Positions 1-10,070 of a DNA stretch of 63,467 nucleotides are shown piece after piece (position 1 is the stretch's first letter; every line of letters starts with the position of its first letter). The DNA lies in NCBI GenBank assembly GCA_903828665.1, contig CAIKMZ010000147.1, positions 1-63,467 on the forward strand, given 5' to 3'. A program made the translations under genes and the position numbers. The notes under the pieces were generated by a model that did no database searches, was not told where the DNA came from, and saw only the letters and a list, made by a program, of their open reading frames with translations. This DNA is from an uncultured beta proteobacterium (GTDB lineage: Bacteria > Pseudomonadota > Gammaproteobacteria > Burkholderiales > Burkholderiaceae_C).

Positions 1-79
1 GGAAAAACAGACCGGGCAAATGCTTGGGGCTTTCGGGATCAAACGCTGATCGAAAGATGAATGCTGGGACAATCGGTAC

Positions 80-1474
80 ATGAGTGAAGTCATAACAAAG
101 AAAATCAATGCGCCCAAGGTCGGGTTCGTCAGCCTCGGATGTGCCAAGGCACTGACGGATTCCGAATTGATCCTGACGCAACTCAGTGCCGAGGGCTATC
201 AAACCTCCAAGACCTTCCAGGGTGCGGATCTGGTCATCGTCAACACCTGCGGTTTCATCGACGATGCGGTCAAGGAGAGCCTAGACACAATCGGCGAGGC
301 CCTGGCGGAAAACGGCAAGGTCATCGTCACGGGTTGCCTTGGCGCGAAGACTGCGGCAGGCGGCGGCAATCTGGTGCGGCAAATGCATCCAAGCGTGCTG
401 GCGGTGACGGGTCCGCAGGCAACGCAGGAAGTGATGGACGCCGTGCATGCCGCATTGCCCAGGCCGCATGATCCTTTTCTGGACCTGGTGCCCCATGCGT
501 TTGGCGTGGCGGGCGTGAAACTGACGCCGCGGCATTACGCCTACATCAAGATCAGCGAAGGCTGCAATCATCGCTGCACTTTTTGCATCATCCCCTCCAT
601 GCGCGGCGACCTGGTGTCGCGGCCGATTGGCGATGTGCTAAAGGAAGCGGCAGCCCTCTTCGAAGGCGGGGTCAAGGAACTGCTGGTGATCAGTCAGGAC
701 ACATCGGCCTATGGGGTCGATGTCAAGTACCGCACCGGGTTCTGGAACGGCAGGCCTATCAAGACCCGCATGCTGGAACTGGTGCAGGCGCTCGGGGAGA
801 TGGCCGAGCCTTATGGCGCCTGGGTTCGCCTGCATTATGTGTACCCGTATCCGAGCGTCGATGAGGTCATTCCCCTGATGGCAACCGGAAAAATCCTGCC
901 CTATCTGGACGTGCCGCTGCAGCACAGCCACCCGCATGTGCTCAAGCGCATGAAGCGACCCGCCAGCGGTGAGAAGAATCTGGAGCGAATCCTGCGCTGG
1001 CGCCAGGACTGTCCTGACATCGTGGTGCGCAGCACTTTCATTGCCGGTTTTCCGGGCGAAACCGAGGAAGAATTCGCCCATCTGCTCGAATTCATGCGCG
1101 AGGCGCAAATCGACCGGGCCGGATGTTTTGCCTACAGCCCGGTGCAGGGCGCCACTGCCAACGACCTCCCCGGGATGCTGCCGGCAGAAGTCCGGGAGGA
1201 GCGACGAGCGCGATTCATGGCGGTCGCTGAAGCAGTGTCAGTGGCCCGGCTGCGTCAGCGCATCGGCTCGACCATGCAGGTTCTCGTGGATTCGGCGCCC
1301 GCACTGGGGAAGAAAGGCGGCATGGGCCGGACTTATGCCGATGCGCCCGAGATCGATGGGGTGGTCCAGTTACTGCCACCCGAGAAGATCAGCAAGACAT
1401 TGCGGGTCGGCGAATTTACCAAGGCGCGCATTGTGTCCGCCGTCGGCCACGACCTTGTGGCACAACCGTTTTAG
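80..1474 (+). CDS. rimO: Ribosomal protein uS12 (S12) Asp methylthiotransferase RimO
   Basis: Radical-SAM enzyme that adds a methylthio group to the conserved aspartate of ribosomal protein S12. The 464-residue protein has the family order: an N-terminal UPF0004 domain with cluster-binding cysteines C21, C57 and C86, a radical-SAM core with the CNHRCTFC motif at 162-169, and a C-terminal TRAM-like region. Length is close to the family norm (about 440). The ATG start gives the expected N-terminus just before the first cysteine motif. It stands alone, followed by a convergent tRNA-Leu. RimO rather than MiaB is inferred from the SLGCAK opening and the overall match. Confidence 0.96.
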   Translation: MSEVITKKINAPKVGFVSLGCAKALTDSELILTQLSAEGYQTSKTFQGADLVIVNTCGFIDDAVKESLDTIGEALAENGKVIVTGCLGAKTAAGGGNLVRQMHPSVLAVTGPQATQEVMDAVHAALPRPHDPFLDLVPHAFGVAGVKLTPRHYAYIKISEGCNHRCTFCIIPSMRGDLVSRPIGDVLKEAAALFEGGVKELLVISQDTSAYGVDVKYRTGFWNGRPIKTRMLELVQALGEMAEPYGAWVRLHYVYPYPSVDEVIPLMATGKILPYLDVPLQHSHPHVLKRMKRPASGEKNLERILRWRQDCPDIVVRSTFIAGFPGETEEEFAHLLEFMREAQIDRAGCFAYSPVQGATANDLPGMLPAEVREERRARFMAVAEAVSVARLRQRIGSTMQVLVDSAPALGKKGGMGRTYADAPEIDGVVQLLPPEKISKTLRVGEFTKARIVSAVGHDLVAQPF

Positions 1475-1504
1475 CCACGACGTCTTGAACACGACGTGGA
1501 CGCG

Positions 1505-1532
1505 AAAAAAAGCCGCTGGCAATGCAGCGGCT
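1505..1532 (-). terminator. Intrinsic terminator of tRNA-Leu
   Basis: On the minus strand, an 8-bp perfect stem (AGCCGCTG / CAGCGGCT, 1511-1518 and 1525-1532) with a 6-nt loop is followed by six T residues (1505-1510). It lies about 55 bp past the 3' end of the tRNA-Leu and is a textbook factor-independent terminator. The poly-A side makes it a poor terminator for rimO on the plus strand. Confidence 0.8.
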
Positions 1533-1587
1533 GATTTCAAAAAGCATCCGTTAATCTTCTTAGAAAATGAACGGATTTCATTTATAT

Positions 1588-1672
<85 letters not shown>

Positions 1673-1690
1673 ATTTCAGGAAAGAGAGTT

Positions 1691-1696
1691 ATTGTA
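1691..1696 (-). promoter_or_regulatory. -10 element for tRNA-Leu
   Basis: On the minus strand the sequence TACAAT lies 19 bp upstream of the mature tRNA 5' end, a good -10 match. The best -35 (CTGGCT, 16-bp spacer) is weak. It falls in the short gap between the tRNA and the RNase R reading frame, so the two divergent genes share or overlap promoter DNA. Confidence 0.5.
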
Positions 1697-1722
1697 TCAA
1701 AAATAGTAGCCAAGCCAGCGGC

Positions 1723-3999
1723 TTGCTGGATGAAGTTGAAGGAATAGTGCAAGGTCATCGCGATGGTCATGGATTTGTGACACGCGATGACGGCGGTCCC
1801 GACATCTATTTGCCACCGAATGAAATGCGGGCCGTGCTGCACAAGGACCGGGTCAAGGCCCGCGTTGTGCGTTCGGACCGCAAGGGCCGGCCCGAGGGCC
1901 GTGTGCTCGAAATCATGGAGCGCTCCAGTCAGACCATCATCGGGCGGCTGCTGCAGGAAAGTGGCATCTGGATCGTGGTTCCGGAAGACAAGCGTTACGG
2001 TCAGGACGTATTGGTGCCCAAGGCTGCCACTGGCGCCGCCAAGGCGGGGCAGATTGTCGTCGTCGAACTGACCGAGGCGCCGTCACTTTATGGCCAGCCC
2101 GTGGGACGTGTCACCGAGGTGCTCGGCGAGGTTGACGATCCTGGCATGGAAATTGAAATTGCGGTGCGCAAGTACAGCGTGCCGCATGAGTTCTCGCAGG
2201 CCTGCATTGCGCTGGCCCGCTCTCTGCCCGACGCGGTTCGTCCGCAGGACCACAAGCATCGCGTCGATCTGACGGATATCCCGTTGGTCACGATCGACGG
2301 CGAAGACGCGCGCGACTTCGATGACGCGGTCTATTGCGAGCCGGTCAAGATCGGAAGAGGCAAATCCGCGGTCGGCGGCTGGCGCCTGCTGGTGGCGATA
2401 GCCGACGTCAGCCACTACGTTGAAACCGGATCGAGCATCGATGTCGATGCCTACGACCGTGCCACCAGCGTTTACTTTCCGCGCCGTGTGATTCCCATGC
2501 TGCCGGAAAAATTGTCGAATGGACTGTGTTCACTCAACCCGGAAGTCGAGCGCCTGTGCATGGTGTGCGACATGATGGTCAGTGAAGATGGCGAAGTCTC
2601 GGCTTACCAGTTCTATCCGGCTGTGATGTGGAGTCATGCGCGCTTCACTTACAACGAGGTCGCAGCGATTCTTGCCAATACGCGCGGCCCGGAAGCGGTG
2701 CGACGCAAGGAACGGGTCACGGACCTGATCAACCTGCACGATGTCTACCGGGCCCTGCACAAGGCGCGCGTGCGCCGCGGCGCAGTCGATTTCGAGACGG
2801 TTGAAACGCAAATTGTTTGTGACGAGAGCGGGCGCATCGAGAAGATCGTTCCCCGCACGCGCAACGACGCGCACAAATTGATTGAAGAGGCAATGCTGGC
2901 GGCCAATGTCTGCAGCGCTGACTACATTTCACAGAGCAAGCACGCGGGCCTGTTTCGCGTCCATGAAGGCCCGACGCCCGAGAAGGTCGAACTGCTTCGC
3001 AACTACCTCAAGGCCATTGGCGTGTCGATGACCGTCAGCGACGAGCCAACGCCGGGCGAGTTCCAGGCGATCGCCGCGGCAACTGCAGAGCGGCCGGACG
3101 CGACGCAGATCCACTCGATGCTGCTGCGCTCCATGCAGCAGGCGATCTACACACCGGTCAACAACGGGCATTTCGGGCTCGCGTTCGAAGCCTACACGCA
3201 CTTCACCAGCCCGATCCGGCGCTATCCGGATCTGCTGGTGCACCGGGTCATCAAGGCGATCCTGGCCAAAACCAGGTACCAGCTCCCCGTGCTGCCGACG
3301 CCGGGCGAAGCCCATGCCAAGCTGTCGCGCCGGCTGGAAAAGGGATTGGCCGCACGCGTTGCGGAACCAGGTCACAAGCCAAAGAAACTGAGCCCCGAAA
3401 CCCAGGCGTGGCAGGCCGCCGGCATGCATTGCAGCGCCAACGAACGCCGTGCCGATGAGGCCAGTCGCGACGTCGAAGCCTGGCTCAAATGCAAGTACAT
3501 GCGTGAGCACCTCGGTGAGGAGTACGGTGGCGTGGTCAGTTCCGTCACCAGCTTCGGCATCTTCGTGACGCTTGATGCGATGTATGTGGAAGGGCTGGTC
3601 CACATCACGGAACTCGGCGGCGACTACTATCGTTTTGACGAAGCACGCCAGGAACTGCGCGGTGAGCGCACTGGCGTGCGTTATGCCATCGGCACGCGGG
3701 TGCAGGTTCAGGTCAGCCGGGTTGACCTCGATGGGCGCCGGATTGACTTCCGGCTGTTGCACGAAGGTGACGGGATGCTGGTGCGTTCCATCAAGGGCAA
3801 GGAACCTGCGCATAAGGTCGATGGGCGCACGGACGCTGGCGACAAGCCTGGCACTTCCGCCGCCAAACGTCCGGCGCGCAAGACCGCGCCGCGTTCAACT
3901 CGTGCGGCCGAAACCGATGGCCGGGCCACCAAAGCGGGAGATCGCTCAAGCCCGACCAAGAGCAAGTACAAGGCGCGCAAATCGCGCCGTCGAATCTGA
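1723..3999 (+). CDS. rnr: Ribonuclease R
   Basis: Processive 3'-5' exoribonuclease of the RNB family that degrades structured RNA and helps process stable RNA. From the start used here the protein is 758 residues: cold-shock-like domains, the RNB core with [11 protein letters not shown] at about 190-200, an S1 domain at about 600-680, and a Lys/Arg-rich tail after 690. The start is uncertain. The frame is closed by a stop at 1630, and the only earlier start is a GTG at 1645 inside tRNA-Leu. No in-frame ATG occurs before residue ~36, so a TTG at 1723 (or GTG at 1747) must be used, and neither has a good ribosome binding site. The N-terminal winged-helix domain of E. coli RNase R is absent. Confidence 0.93.
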   Translation: MLDEVEGIVQGHRDGHGFVTRDDGGPDIYLPPNEMRAVLHKDRVKARVVRSDRKGRPEGRVLEIMERSSQTIIGRLLQESGIWIVVPEDKRYGQDVLVPKAATGAAKAGQIVVVELTEAPSLYGQPVGRVTEVLGEVDDPGMEIEIAVRKYSVPHEFSQACIALARSLPDAVRPQDHKHRVDLTDIPLVTIDGEDARDFDDAVYCEPVKIGRGKSAVGGWRLLVAIADVSHYVETGSSIDVDAYDRATSVYFPRRVIPMLPEKLSNGLCSLNPEVERLCMVCDMMVSEDGEVSAYQFYPAVMWSHARFTYNEVAAILANTRGPEAVRRKERVTDLINLHDVYRALHKARVRRGAVDFETVETQIVCDESGRIEKIVPRTRNDAHKLIEEAMLAANVCSADYISQSKHAGLFRVHEGPTPEKVELLRNYLKAIGVSMTVSDEPTPGEFQAIAAATAERPDATQIHSMLLRSMQQAIYTPVNNGHFGLAFEAYTHFTSPIRRYPDLLVHRVIKAILAKTRYQLPVLPTPGEAHAKLSRRLEKGLAARVAEPGHKPKKLSPETQAWQAAGMHCSANERRADEASRDVEAWLKCKYMREHLGEEYGGVVSSVTSFGIFVTLDAMYVEGLVHITELGGDYYRFDEARQELRGERTGVRYAIGTRVQVQVSRVDLDGRRIDFRLLHEGDGMLVRSIKGKEPAHKVDGRTDAGDKPGTSAAKRPARKTAPRSTRAAETDGRATKAGDRSSPTKSKYKARKSRRRI

Positions 4000-4031
4000 G
4001 TCGGACGCGCCATAACCCGTTTCATAGCAGC

Positions 4032-4787
4032 ATGACACTGAATTCAAAAGTCGCCGTCGTGACCGGTGCCGGAACCGGTATCGGCAAAGCCGCCGCCTTG
4101 GCCCTGATCAAGGACGGTTATCGCGTGGTGCTGGCCGGTCGACGGGCCGTACTGCTGGACGAGGTGATGACACTGGGCGGCGCGCCTGATCGGGTTCTGG
4201 CCGTTGCCACCGATGTTGCTGACCCGGATTCGGTCAAGGCATTGTTCGACGCTTCGGTGAACCGCTTCGGTCGCGTGGATGTGCTGTTCAACAATGCGGG
4301 CGTCGGTGCGCCAGCCATTCCACTGGAGGACCTGACACTGGCGCAGTGGAGGAACGTGGTCGATATCAACCTGACCGGCATGTTCCTGTGCATCCAGCAG
4401 GCGTTCCGCGTGATGAAGGCGCAGACGCCGCAGGGCGGGCGGATCATCAATAACGGGTCGATCTCAGCGACCACGCCGCGTCCGAATTCAAGTCCTTACA
4501 CGGCGACCAAACATGCGGTAACCGGCTTGACGAAATCAGCGTCTCTGGATGGGCGCAAGTACGACATTGCCGTCGGCCAGATCGACGTTGGCAACGCGGG
4601 CACCGACATGGCACAACGCATGGCTGCAGGCATCCAGCAGGCCAACGGTGAAATTGCCGTCGAGCCCCTGATGGACGTTGAGATCGTGGGCCAGTCCGTG
4701 CTGTACATGGCCAATCTGCCGCTGCAGGCCAATGTCATGTTCCATACCGTGATGGCGACCAAGATGCCTTTTGCAGGACGCGGCTAA
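4032..4787 (+). CDS. SDR family oxidoreductase
   Basis: Classical short-chain dehydrogenase/reductase of 251 residues, expected to be a cytosolic NAD(P)-dependent enzyme. It shows the nucleotide-binding motif TGAGTGIG at 11-18, NNAG at about 87-90, and the catalytic set S143, Y156 and K160 (YTATK). The substrate cannot be told from sequence. It begins 32 bp after rnr and its stop overlaps by 4 bp the convergent stop of the NAD(P)HX repair gene. Confidence 0.9.
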   Translation: MTLNSKVAVVTGAGTGIGKAAALALIKDGYRVVLAGRRAVLLDEVMTLGGAPDRVLAVATDVADPDSVKALFDASVNRFGRVDVLFNNAGVGAPAIPLEDLTLAQWRNVVDINLTGMFLCIQQAFRVMKAQTPQGGRIINNGSISATTPRPNSSPYTATKHAVTGLTKSASLDGRKYDIAVGQIDVGNAGTDMAQRMAAGIQQANGEIAVEPLMDVEIVGQSVLYMANLPLQANVMFHTVMATKMPFAGRG

Positions 4788-6241
4788 TGCCAGTGCAGTG
4801 ATCGAGCCAGCGTGCCGGCGGTCAGAGGCAGATCATCAGGCCAGTGGTCGGACTGCAGCCCGTGTTGATAGACAGAGTCGCATGCGGCCTGCAGGGCGGG
4901 CAAACCGGCAGTCAGCCTGGCTCCGATTAGGCCCGCCAATACATCGCCGGTGCCGGCCGTGGCCAGTCTGGCGTTGCCGGTGGGATTGATGACCGGCGTC
5001 TGTCCGGGTGCTGCAATGACGCTGCCTGAGCCCTTGAGCACCACCGTGCAGCCGAAGCGTTCGACCAGGAGCCGGGCAGCGGCCAGGCGATCACCTTGCA
5101 CCTGAGCCGCCGTGCATTTCAACAGGCGGGCTGCCTCCAACGGATGCGGGGTCAGAACGGTGCCGGTGAAGCGCTTGCAACGGGCGATCAGCAGGGTTTG
5201 GAGTTGCGGGTCTGCTGCGATGGCGTTGAGCGCATCGGCATCGATCACCAGTTGCGCAGCCGTGGACAGCAGTCGTGGCAACTGGCTGCGAACGGCATCA
5301 CCGCCGCCACAGCCGCAGACGACGGTCATGGCCTTGAAGTCCAATGCGTCAACCGGCCTGAACATCAGTTCCGGCTGGCTTGTATCCGCACTCAGGGTGC
5401 CGCCGTCGAGCAGCCCGACAAAGACGCGCCCGGCGCCGGCATACAGCGCCGCCGATGCGGCCAGCAGTGCAGCGCCCGTCATGCCGGACGCCCCCCCGAC
5501 CACAGCCACGTCGCCATAGCTGCCCTTGTGCGACGCATGCAGGCGGGGCACAGCGGCGGTCGGTGCTCCGCACAGCCACGCGTCAGCTTCGATCGGGCCC
5601 CCACTTGGCTGTTGAACTTGCAGTGTGTCGAGCCACACGGTCTGCGCGGCATCGCGGCCATGGCCCGTGAACAAACCGGGTTTGAGTGTGAGCAGGCTCA
5701 GGCAGTGATGGGCGCCGACACAGGCTTGCGCGGCGCTGCCGCTGTCCGCCTGCAGGCCGGTCGGTATGTCGACGGCCAGCACGATGGCATTGCTGGCGTT
5801 GAGTTGGTGGATCCATTGAGCCATGCGTCCTTCTGGCACCCGCGTGGCGCCGATGCCGAGTATGGCATCAATCCCCAGGTCGAAGTCCTTCGGTGCTTCC
5901 TCGGAAAACTGGACGCCGGCGTTGACGGCTCGCTGCCAGGAAGCCAGCGCGTCGGGCGGCGCGCTGTCTGGCGAGCCGAGCCAGGTCACCACGGGTTGCT
6001 TTCCCCAGCGCAGCAGGTGCATGGCAGCTTCCAGACCGTCGCCGCCATTGTTGCCCGGGCCGCAGGCGATCCACACGCGCCCGCTGTGCGGCGCCAGCGC
6101 CAGCGCCAACTGCGCGACAGCCAGGCCGGCGCGTTGCATCAGCGAGTGCGGCGCAAGGGCCTCCTGCGCCGCCTGCTCGATGCGGCGTGTCGATCCAACG
6201 CCGTGCAAGGCATGCGGTCGGGTGAAGTTGATGCGTTCCAC
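4784..6241 (-). CDS. nnr: Bifunctional NAD(P)HX epimerase / ADP-dependent dehydratase
   Basis: Metabolite-repair enzyme that epimerises and dehydrates damaged NADHX/NADPHX. The 485-residue protein is the full fusion: an N-terminal YjeF_N epimerase domain with GPGNNGGDG at 61-69, and a C-terminal ribokinase-like dehydratase domain from about residue 235 with [12 protein letters not shown] and [10 protein letters not shown] (428-437), the usual nucleotide-site signature. It is 5 bp downstream of the MBL-fold gene and probably cotranscribed with it. Confidence 0.94.
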   Translation of the reverse strand: MERINFTRPHALHGVGSTRRIEQAAQEALAPHSLMQRAGLAVAQLALALAPHSGRVWIACGPGNNGGDGLEAAMHLLRWGKQPVVTWLGSPDSAPPDALASWQRAVNAGVQFSEEAPKDFDLGIDAILGIGATRVPEGRMAQWIHQLNASNAIVLAVDIPTGLQADSGSAAQACVGAHHCLSLLTLKPGLFTGHGRDAAQTVWLDTLQVQQPSGGPIEADAWLCGAPTAAVPRLHASHKGSYGDVAVVGGASGMTGAALLAASAALYAGAGRVFVGLLDGGTLSADTSQPELMFRPVDALDFKAMTVVCGCGGGDAVRSQLPRLLSTAAQLVIDADALNAIAADPQLQTLLIARCKRFTGTVLTPHPLEAARLLKCTAAQVQGDRLAAARLLVERFGCTVVLKGSGSVIAAPGQTPVINPTGNARLATAGTGDVLAGLIGARLTAGLPALQAACDSVYQHGLQSDHWPDDLPLTAGTLARSLHWH

Positions 6242-6246
6242 CGGAC

Positions 6247-7134
6247 TCAGAACTCGTAGGTTTCGCCTTCGCGCGCCAGCCGGTAGTCCGGTCCGCCGCT
6301 GGTGTGCCGGTTATTCGCCAGAACCTGCGCAAAGACGGCCTCCAGGGCGTCATCACTGCGCGTCGGTTCGTGGTGCGTGCAAAACAGCATCTTGACTTTG
6401 GCATTGATCGCGTATCGGATGCTGGAGTTGAAGGTGCCGTGGCCCCAGCCCTTTCTTGCCGCATATTCCTGCTCGGTGTAGGAACAATCGGCAATTAGCA
6501 CATCCACCCCGCGCATCGCGCGCAGGATGTTGTCGGACATTTCATCGATCAAGTTTTGGTACTGGTCGTATTCGGGGTGGCCTGGTTCATGAATGTTCAG
6601 TGGCGGTTCGTGGTCCCCGGTGAAAAAGATCGACTTTCCATTGGCTTCGATCCGGTAGCCAAAATTGATCACCGGGTGGTTGAGCAGGTAGGGTGTGACC
6701 GTGGCCGAGCCGATCCGGATGCTTTGTTCCGGCGCCAGCGTTACATATTCGATGCGTGCTTTCATCTTTTCCTCGAGCACGGGGAAATAGCTGTATTGCA
6801 GTTGCACCGACATGACCTGCTCGACGCCTTTGCCCGACACCGGATCAAATGCGCCATGCAGGCGCAGCACGTTGCCGGAAATGAAGTTCGGCACAAAAAA
6901 CGGCAAGCCCTGGATATGGTCCCAGTGGGAATGGGTGATCAGCACATTCGACGTCAGCGGCATCTCGGCCAACAGGGTCTGGGACAAGGGAAAGATCCCG
7001 GTGCCGGCGTCGAGGATGATCAGTTCATTGTTGTCGGTGCGAATCTCGATGCAGGTGGTGTTGCCGCCATAGCGCACGGTGTTCGGACCTGGTGAGGCAA
7101 TGGAACCCCGCACGCCCCAGAATTTGATTTTCAT
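6247..7134 (-). CDS. MBL-fold metallo-hydrolase
   Basis: Metallo-beta-lactamase-fold protein of 295 residues. The metal-binding motif HSHWDH is at 68-73, and further ligands are likely in GDHEPP (about residue 173) and the CTHHEP stretch near residue 255. No signal peptide is visible. The family includes phosphodiesterases and other hydrolases, and the substrate is unknown. It lies directly upstream of the NAD(P)HX repair gene in a probable two-gene operon, with its own promoter about 120 bp upstream. Confidence 0.85.
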   Translation of the reverse strand: MKIKFWGVRGSIASPGPNTVRYGGNTTCIEIRTDNNELIILDAGTGIFPLSQTLLAEMPLTSNVLITHSHWDHIQGLPFFVPNFISGNVLRLHGAFDPVSGKGVEQVMSVQLQYSYFPVLEEKMKARIEYVTLAPEQSIRIGSATVTPYLLNHPVINFGYRIEANGKSIFFTGDHEPPLNIHEPGHPEYDQYQNLIDEMSDNILRAMRGVDVLIADCSYTEQEYAARKGWGHGTFNSSIRYAINAKVKMLFCTHHEPTRSDDALEAVFAQVLANNRHTSGGPDYRLAREGETYEF

Positions 7135-7254
7135 GCGTTGCCCTCAGATCGTTCCAGATGGTGATTTCTCGCAATCTGCTTTGCGAACCTGTTGCACGAT
7201 AGAAGGAGTTCATCGCGATGGCCGTTGACGGGCTTGTTTGGGCTCATGGCGTGA

Positions 7255-7282
7255 ATTGTCTTTCAACGTCGAAATCTGTCAA
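7255..7282 (-). promoter_or_regulatory. Sigma-70 type promoter for the MBL-fold/nnr operon
   Basis: On the minus strand, a perfect -35 TTGACA (7277-7282) is followed after 16 bp by GACAAT (7255-7260, four of six consensus bases). The predicted transcript would begin near 7248 and carry a 5' leader of about 110 nt. The region 7135-7312 holds nothing else I can support. Confidence 0.55.
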
Positions 7283-7312
7283 CACATAAGGGCGAGTGGC
7301 CATGCGGCATGA

Positions 7313-8566
7313 TCACTTGCGCAGTCGCTTTGCGCCAAAACCGGTCAGGTCCAGGTCAGGCTGTTTGTTGCCCAAGAGGTCCGCGAGCGCCCTGGCGGAG
7401 CCGCAACTCAGGGCCCAGCCGCTCGAGCCATGCCCCAGATTGAGCCAGAGGCCGGCCAGGCCGCTGGCGCCGATCATCGGCGGGCCGTTGGGCATCATCG
7501 GCCGCGCGCCTTTCCACTCCTGGACGCCGCCGGACAGGTTGGCGGCGCCCGGAAACCAGTCCTGCAAGACCTTGTACAGGGTTTGCAGCGAGCTGGCGCG
7601 CATCTTGTCGGCGGTGCCTCCAAGTTCGGCACTGCCCGCGACGCGGACGCGCTGGCCCAGCCGTGAAATGGCCACTTTGTAGCGCTCATCCATCACCGCG
7701 CTGCGAGGGGCGTTGAGGGGTTCGCGGATTGACGCGCTGACCGAGTAGCCATGAACCGCGGTCAATGGAATCTTCAGGCCGAGCGGCGCAAGAAGGTGGG
7801 CCGAAGCCAGTCCGGCGCACATGACAAGGGCGTCATATCGGCGCGGTCCGCTTTCGCCCGCGACGTCAATGCTGGCGCCGTTGGCGCAGGCAACGCGTTT
7901 GACTTCGGTATTGAACTGGAAGTCGACACCCAGCCGCTGCGCCTTGTTCTTGAGCAACAAGGCAAACTGCCGGCAGTTCCCGACCTCGTCGTCGGGCAGG
8001 TGGATGGCGCCGAAGAACGAGGTATCCGGGTTGAGCGCCGGTTCCACCTTCCGTGCGTCGACAGGGCTGATTTCCTTGAACATGACGCCGGCGTCGCGCA
8101 ACACCTGCAGGCCGGGCTGTGCCAGTTTGCTGTCGTGCTCGGAACGCAGCAGCACCATGTAGCCGTCGCTGCGCTCGTATTCCAGCGACAGTTCGCTTGT
8201 CAGGTGATGCAGGCGTTCGCGGCTGTAGAAGGCCAGTCGCTGCAACTGTGCGCGATGGGCAAGGTAGGTGTCGAGATTGCAGGCGCGCAGCCATTTCCAC
8301 ATCCAGACCATGTCGCGCCCCGACAGCGGCAGGCCCACCTTGACCGGCGCGTAGTGGCTGAGCAGATGTCCGAGCACCTTGGTCGGCATGCCGGGGGCGG
8401 CCCAGGGTGTGACGTAACCCGGCGCCACCAGTCCGGCATTGGCAAAGCTAGCTTCCTCGGCGGCTGCTCCGCAGCGCTCCAGCACCGTGACCTCGTGACC
8501 GTCGCTGGCCAGTTCGTAGGCCGTGGTGACACCGATGATGCCGGCACCAATGACTGCAATCTTCAT
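7313..8566 (-). CDS. dadA: D-amino acid dehydrogenase, small subunit type
   Basis: FAD-dependent, membrane-associated oxidoreductase that deaminates D-amino acids to 2-oxo acids and passes electrons to the respiratory chain. The 417-residue length matches DadA. The N-terminus has the dinucleotide-binding motif GAGIIG at 7-12 followed by the VLER strand end, and the C-terminal region holds the expected glycine-rich LGHGSSGW stretch. The start codon overlaps the amidase stop (ATGA, 4 bp), so the two are translationally coupled. Confidence 0.92.
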   Translation of the reverse strand: MKIAVIGAGIIGVTTAYELASDGHEVTVLERCGAAAEEASFANAGLVAPGYVTPWAAPGMPTKVLGHLLSHYAPVKVGLPLSGRDMVWMWKWLRACNLDTYLAHRAQLQRLAFYSRERLHHLTSELSLEYERSDGYMVLLRSEHDSKLAQPGLQVLRDAGVMFKEISPVDARKVEPALNPDTSFFGAIHLPDDEVGNCRQFALLLKNKAQRLGVDFQFNTEVKRVACANGASIDVAGESGPRRYDALVMCAGLASAHLLAPLGLKIPLTAVHGYSVSASIREPLNAPRSAVMDERYKVAISRLGQRVRVAGSAELGGTADKMRASSLQTLYKVLQDWFPGAANLSGGVQEWKGARPMMPNGPPMIGASGLAGLWLNLGHGSSGWALSCGSARALADLLGNKQPDLDLTGFGAKRLRK

Positions 8567-9897
8567 GAACCCCTTTGTAGCAATTGCTCGATCTGCAAGG
8601 CGATGTTGAGCACCGGATCATCGCGCATGGCCCCGGCCCAGACCATCATACCAACGGGCAATTCATCGGGCGCGTGGCAGGGGATCGAGATGGCGCAGCC
8701 ATCGAGCATGTTGACCACGCTGGTATTGCGCAGCAGCAGGGCGTTGAGACGGAAGAACGCTTCGTCGCGCTCGGCGCCGGGCGCGACCTCTGCAATCGGC
8801 GCGGCGGTCACGGGCGTCGTCGGCGACAGGATGGCGTCGAAACCCTGCAGGGCCGCTTCCATTGAATCAATCCAGCGGCGCCGCGCCGCCAGCATCTCGA
8901 TGTAATCACAGGCGCTCATGGCACCGCCGCGCTGGATGCGGGTGGCCACGCGCGGGTCGTAGCTTGCGGCCTTGCGTTGCAGCAGCTGGCGATGCCAGGC
9001 GTAGCTCTCGGTGGCCGCGATGCTGCCGGTCGCCTGAATCTGTCGCAGGGCATGGAGTTCGGTCAGCGGCAACTCGGTGATGCGCGCGCCGCGCTCGCGC
9101 AGGGCGCCTAATGTGCGCTGCCAGGCACGCGCCACGGTGCTGTCGAGGTCGTCGAGCATGATGGTGCTGGCGACCGCCAGGCGATAGGCGCCGAGAGGGG
9201 CGGCGCTGCGCGTCACCTGGCGCTGCGCCAGAATCTCATGGGCCAGGATGGCATCGGACACCGAGCGGGTGAGGGCGCAGACGGTATCGAGCGTAGTGGA
9301 CAAGGGGAGCACGCCATCGGTCGGAACCAGGCGGGCGGTGTTCTTGAAGCCGACGATGCCGTTGAGCGCTGCCGGGATGCGGATCGAGCCGCCCGTGTCT
9401 GATCCGAGTCCGATGAACGCGGCGCCGCTGGCCACCGATACCGCAGCGCCTGAAGAAGAACCGCCGGGAATGCGCGCGACGTCCGTCGCGCACGCGTTGG
9501 CTGGGGTGCCGAAGTGCGGGTTGACACCGACACCGGAGAACGCAAATTCAACCATGTTGGTGCGCCCGATGAAGGCAGCACCGGCGCGGCGCAGGCGCGC
9601 CACGGCCGGGCAGTCCTGCTGCGCCGGTGCCGCATCCTGCAGGGTGATCGAGCCTGCGGCGGTGGTCTGTCCCGCGACGTCAAACAGGTCCTTGACCGAG
9701 ACCGCAAGCCCGGCCAGCGGCGTTGTTTCAATCTGCGGCCGATTTGCAACGGCTCGGGCTTCTTCGAAAGTCGGCTTCACAAAGACATGCTGGCACCGTG
9801 CCGACCGGGCGACGGCGACGCTGCGTTCGATTTCGGTCGCGGATCGGGTTTCACCGCTGCGCAGCCGGCACAGCGTTGCTTGAAGGTCTGGAATCAT
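8563..9897 (-). CDS. Amidase signature (AS) family hydrolase
   Basis: Ser-cisSer-Lys amidase of about 444 residues. The triad is visible as K69 (SVKDLF), S147 in GGSSSG and S171 in DTGGSIR. The ATG at 9897 was chosen because an upstream TTG extension (to 9975) would run into the rpsB leader and adds residues unlike the family. The substrate is unknown. The overlap with dadA suggests that the two act together, for example amide hydrolysis followed by oxidation, but this is inference. It is divergent from rpsB. Confidence 0.9.
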   Translation of the reverse strand: MIPDLQATLCRLRSGETRSATEIERSVAVARSARCQHVFVKPTFEEARAVANRPQIETTPLAGLAVSVKDLFDVAGQTTAAGSITLQDAAPAQQDCPAVARLRRAGAAFIGRTNMVEFAFSGVGVNPHFGTPANACATDVARIPGGSSSGAAVSVASGAAFIGLGSDTGGSIRIPAALNGIVGFKNTARLVPTDGVLPLSTTLDTVCALTRSVSDAILAHEILAQRQVTRSAAPLGAYRLAVASTIMLDDLDSTVARAWQRTLGALRERGARITELPLTELHALRQIQATGSIAATESYAWHRQLLQRKAASYDPRVATRIQRGGAMSACDYIEMLAARRRWIDSMEAALQGFDAILSPTTPVTAAPIAEVAPGAERDEAFFRLNALLLRNTSVVNMLDGCAISIPCHAPDELPVGMMVWAGAMRDDPVLNIALQIEQLLQRGS

Positions 9898-9917
9898 GGG
9901 GTCAATCGGGCCTGTGC

Positions 9918-9923
9918 TATAGT
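9918..9923 (+). promoter_or_regulatory. Extended -10 promoter for rpsB
   Basis: TATAGT preceded by TGC gives an extended -10 element (TGnTATAGT), which would explain the lack of a convincing -35. Transcription would start near 9930, leaving a leader of about 140 nt before rpsB. Confidence 0.5.
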
Positions 9924-9976
9924 CTTTGGGTTTTGCTGAGTGGTCGAATGACTGTCCGGCGAAACAAATCCGCAAA

Positions 9977-10042
9977 CCAGTTCAATCAAGGTGTTGCGAC
10001 TGCCACGGGAGAGTTTCGGTGGCAATCGCAAAAACGAACTGG
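9977..10042 (+). promoter_or_regulatory. Structured rpsB mRNA leader
   Basis: Two nested inverted repeats lie in the rpsB leader. The inner 13-bp stem is TTGCGACTGCCAC (9994-10006) with GTGGCAATCGCAA (10019-10031), one mismatch, 12-nt loop. The outer 7-bp stem is CCAGTTC (9977-9983) with GAACTGG (10036-10042), perfect. The structure ends 28 nt before the start codon and has no T-run, so it is not a terminator. Autoregulation of rpsB by S2 through its leader is known in gammaproteobacteria; that this is the equivalent is inference. Confidence 0.5.
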
Positions 10043-10070
10043 ATTTTAGACCTAACCTTTGGAGTTAAAC

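Noticed and set aside
1..60. Possible 3' end of an upstream gene (frames ending at 49 or 60)
   Set aside because: Two or three frames are open to the window edge and too short to identify. phaR is a common neighbour of rimO in this order but cannot be shown here.
7218..7289. 23-codon plus-strand ORF with AAGGAG 9 nt upstream
   Set aside because: Too short to judge and lies inside the minus-strand promoter and leader of the MBL-fold operon. No supporting pattern.
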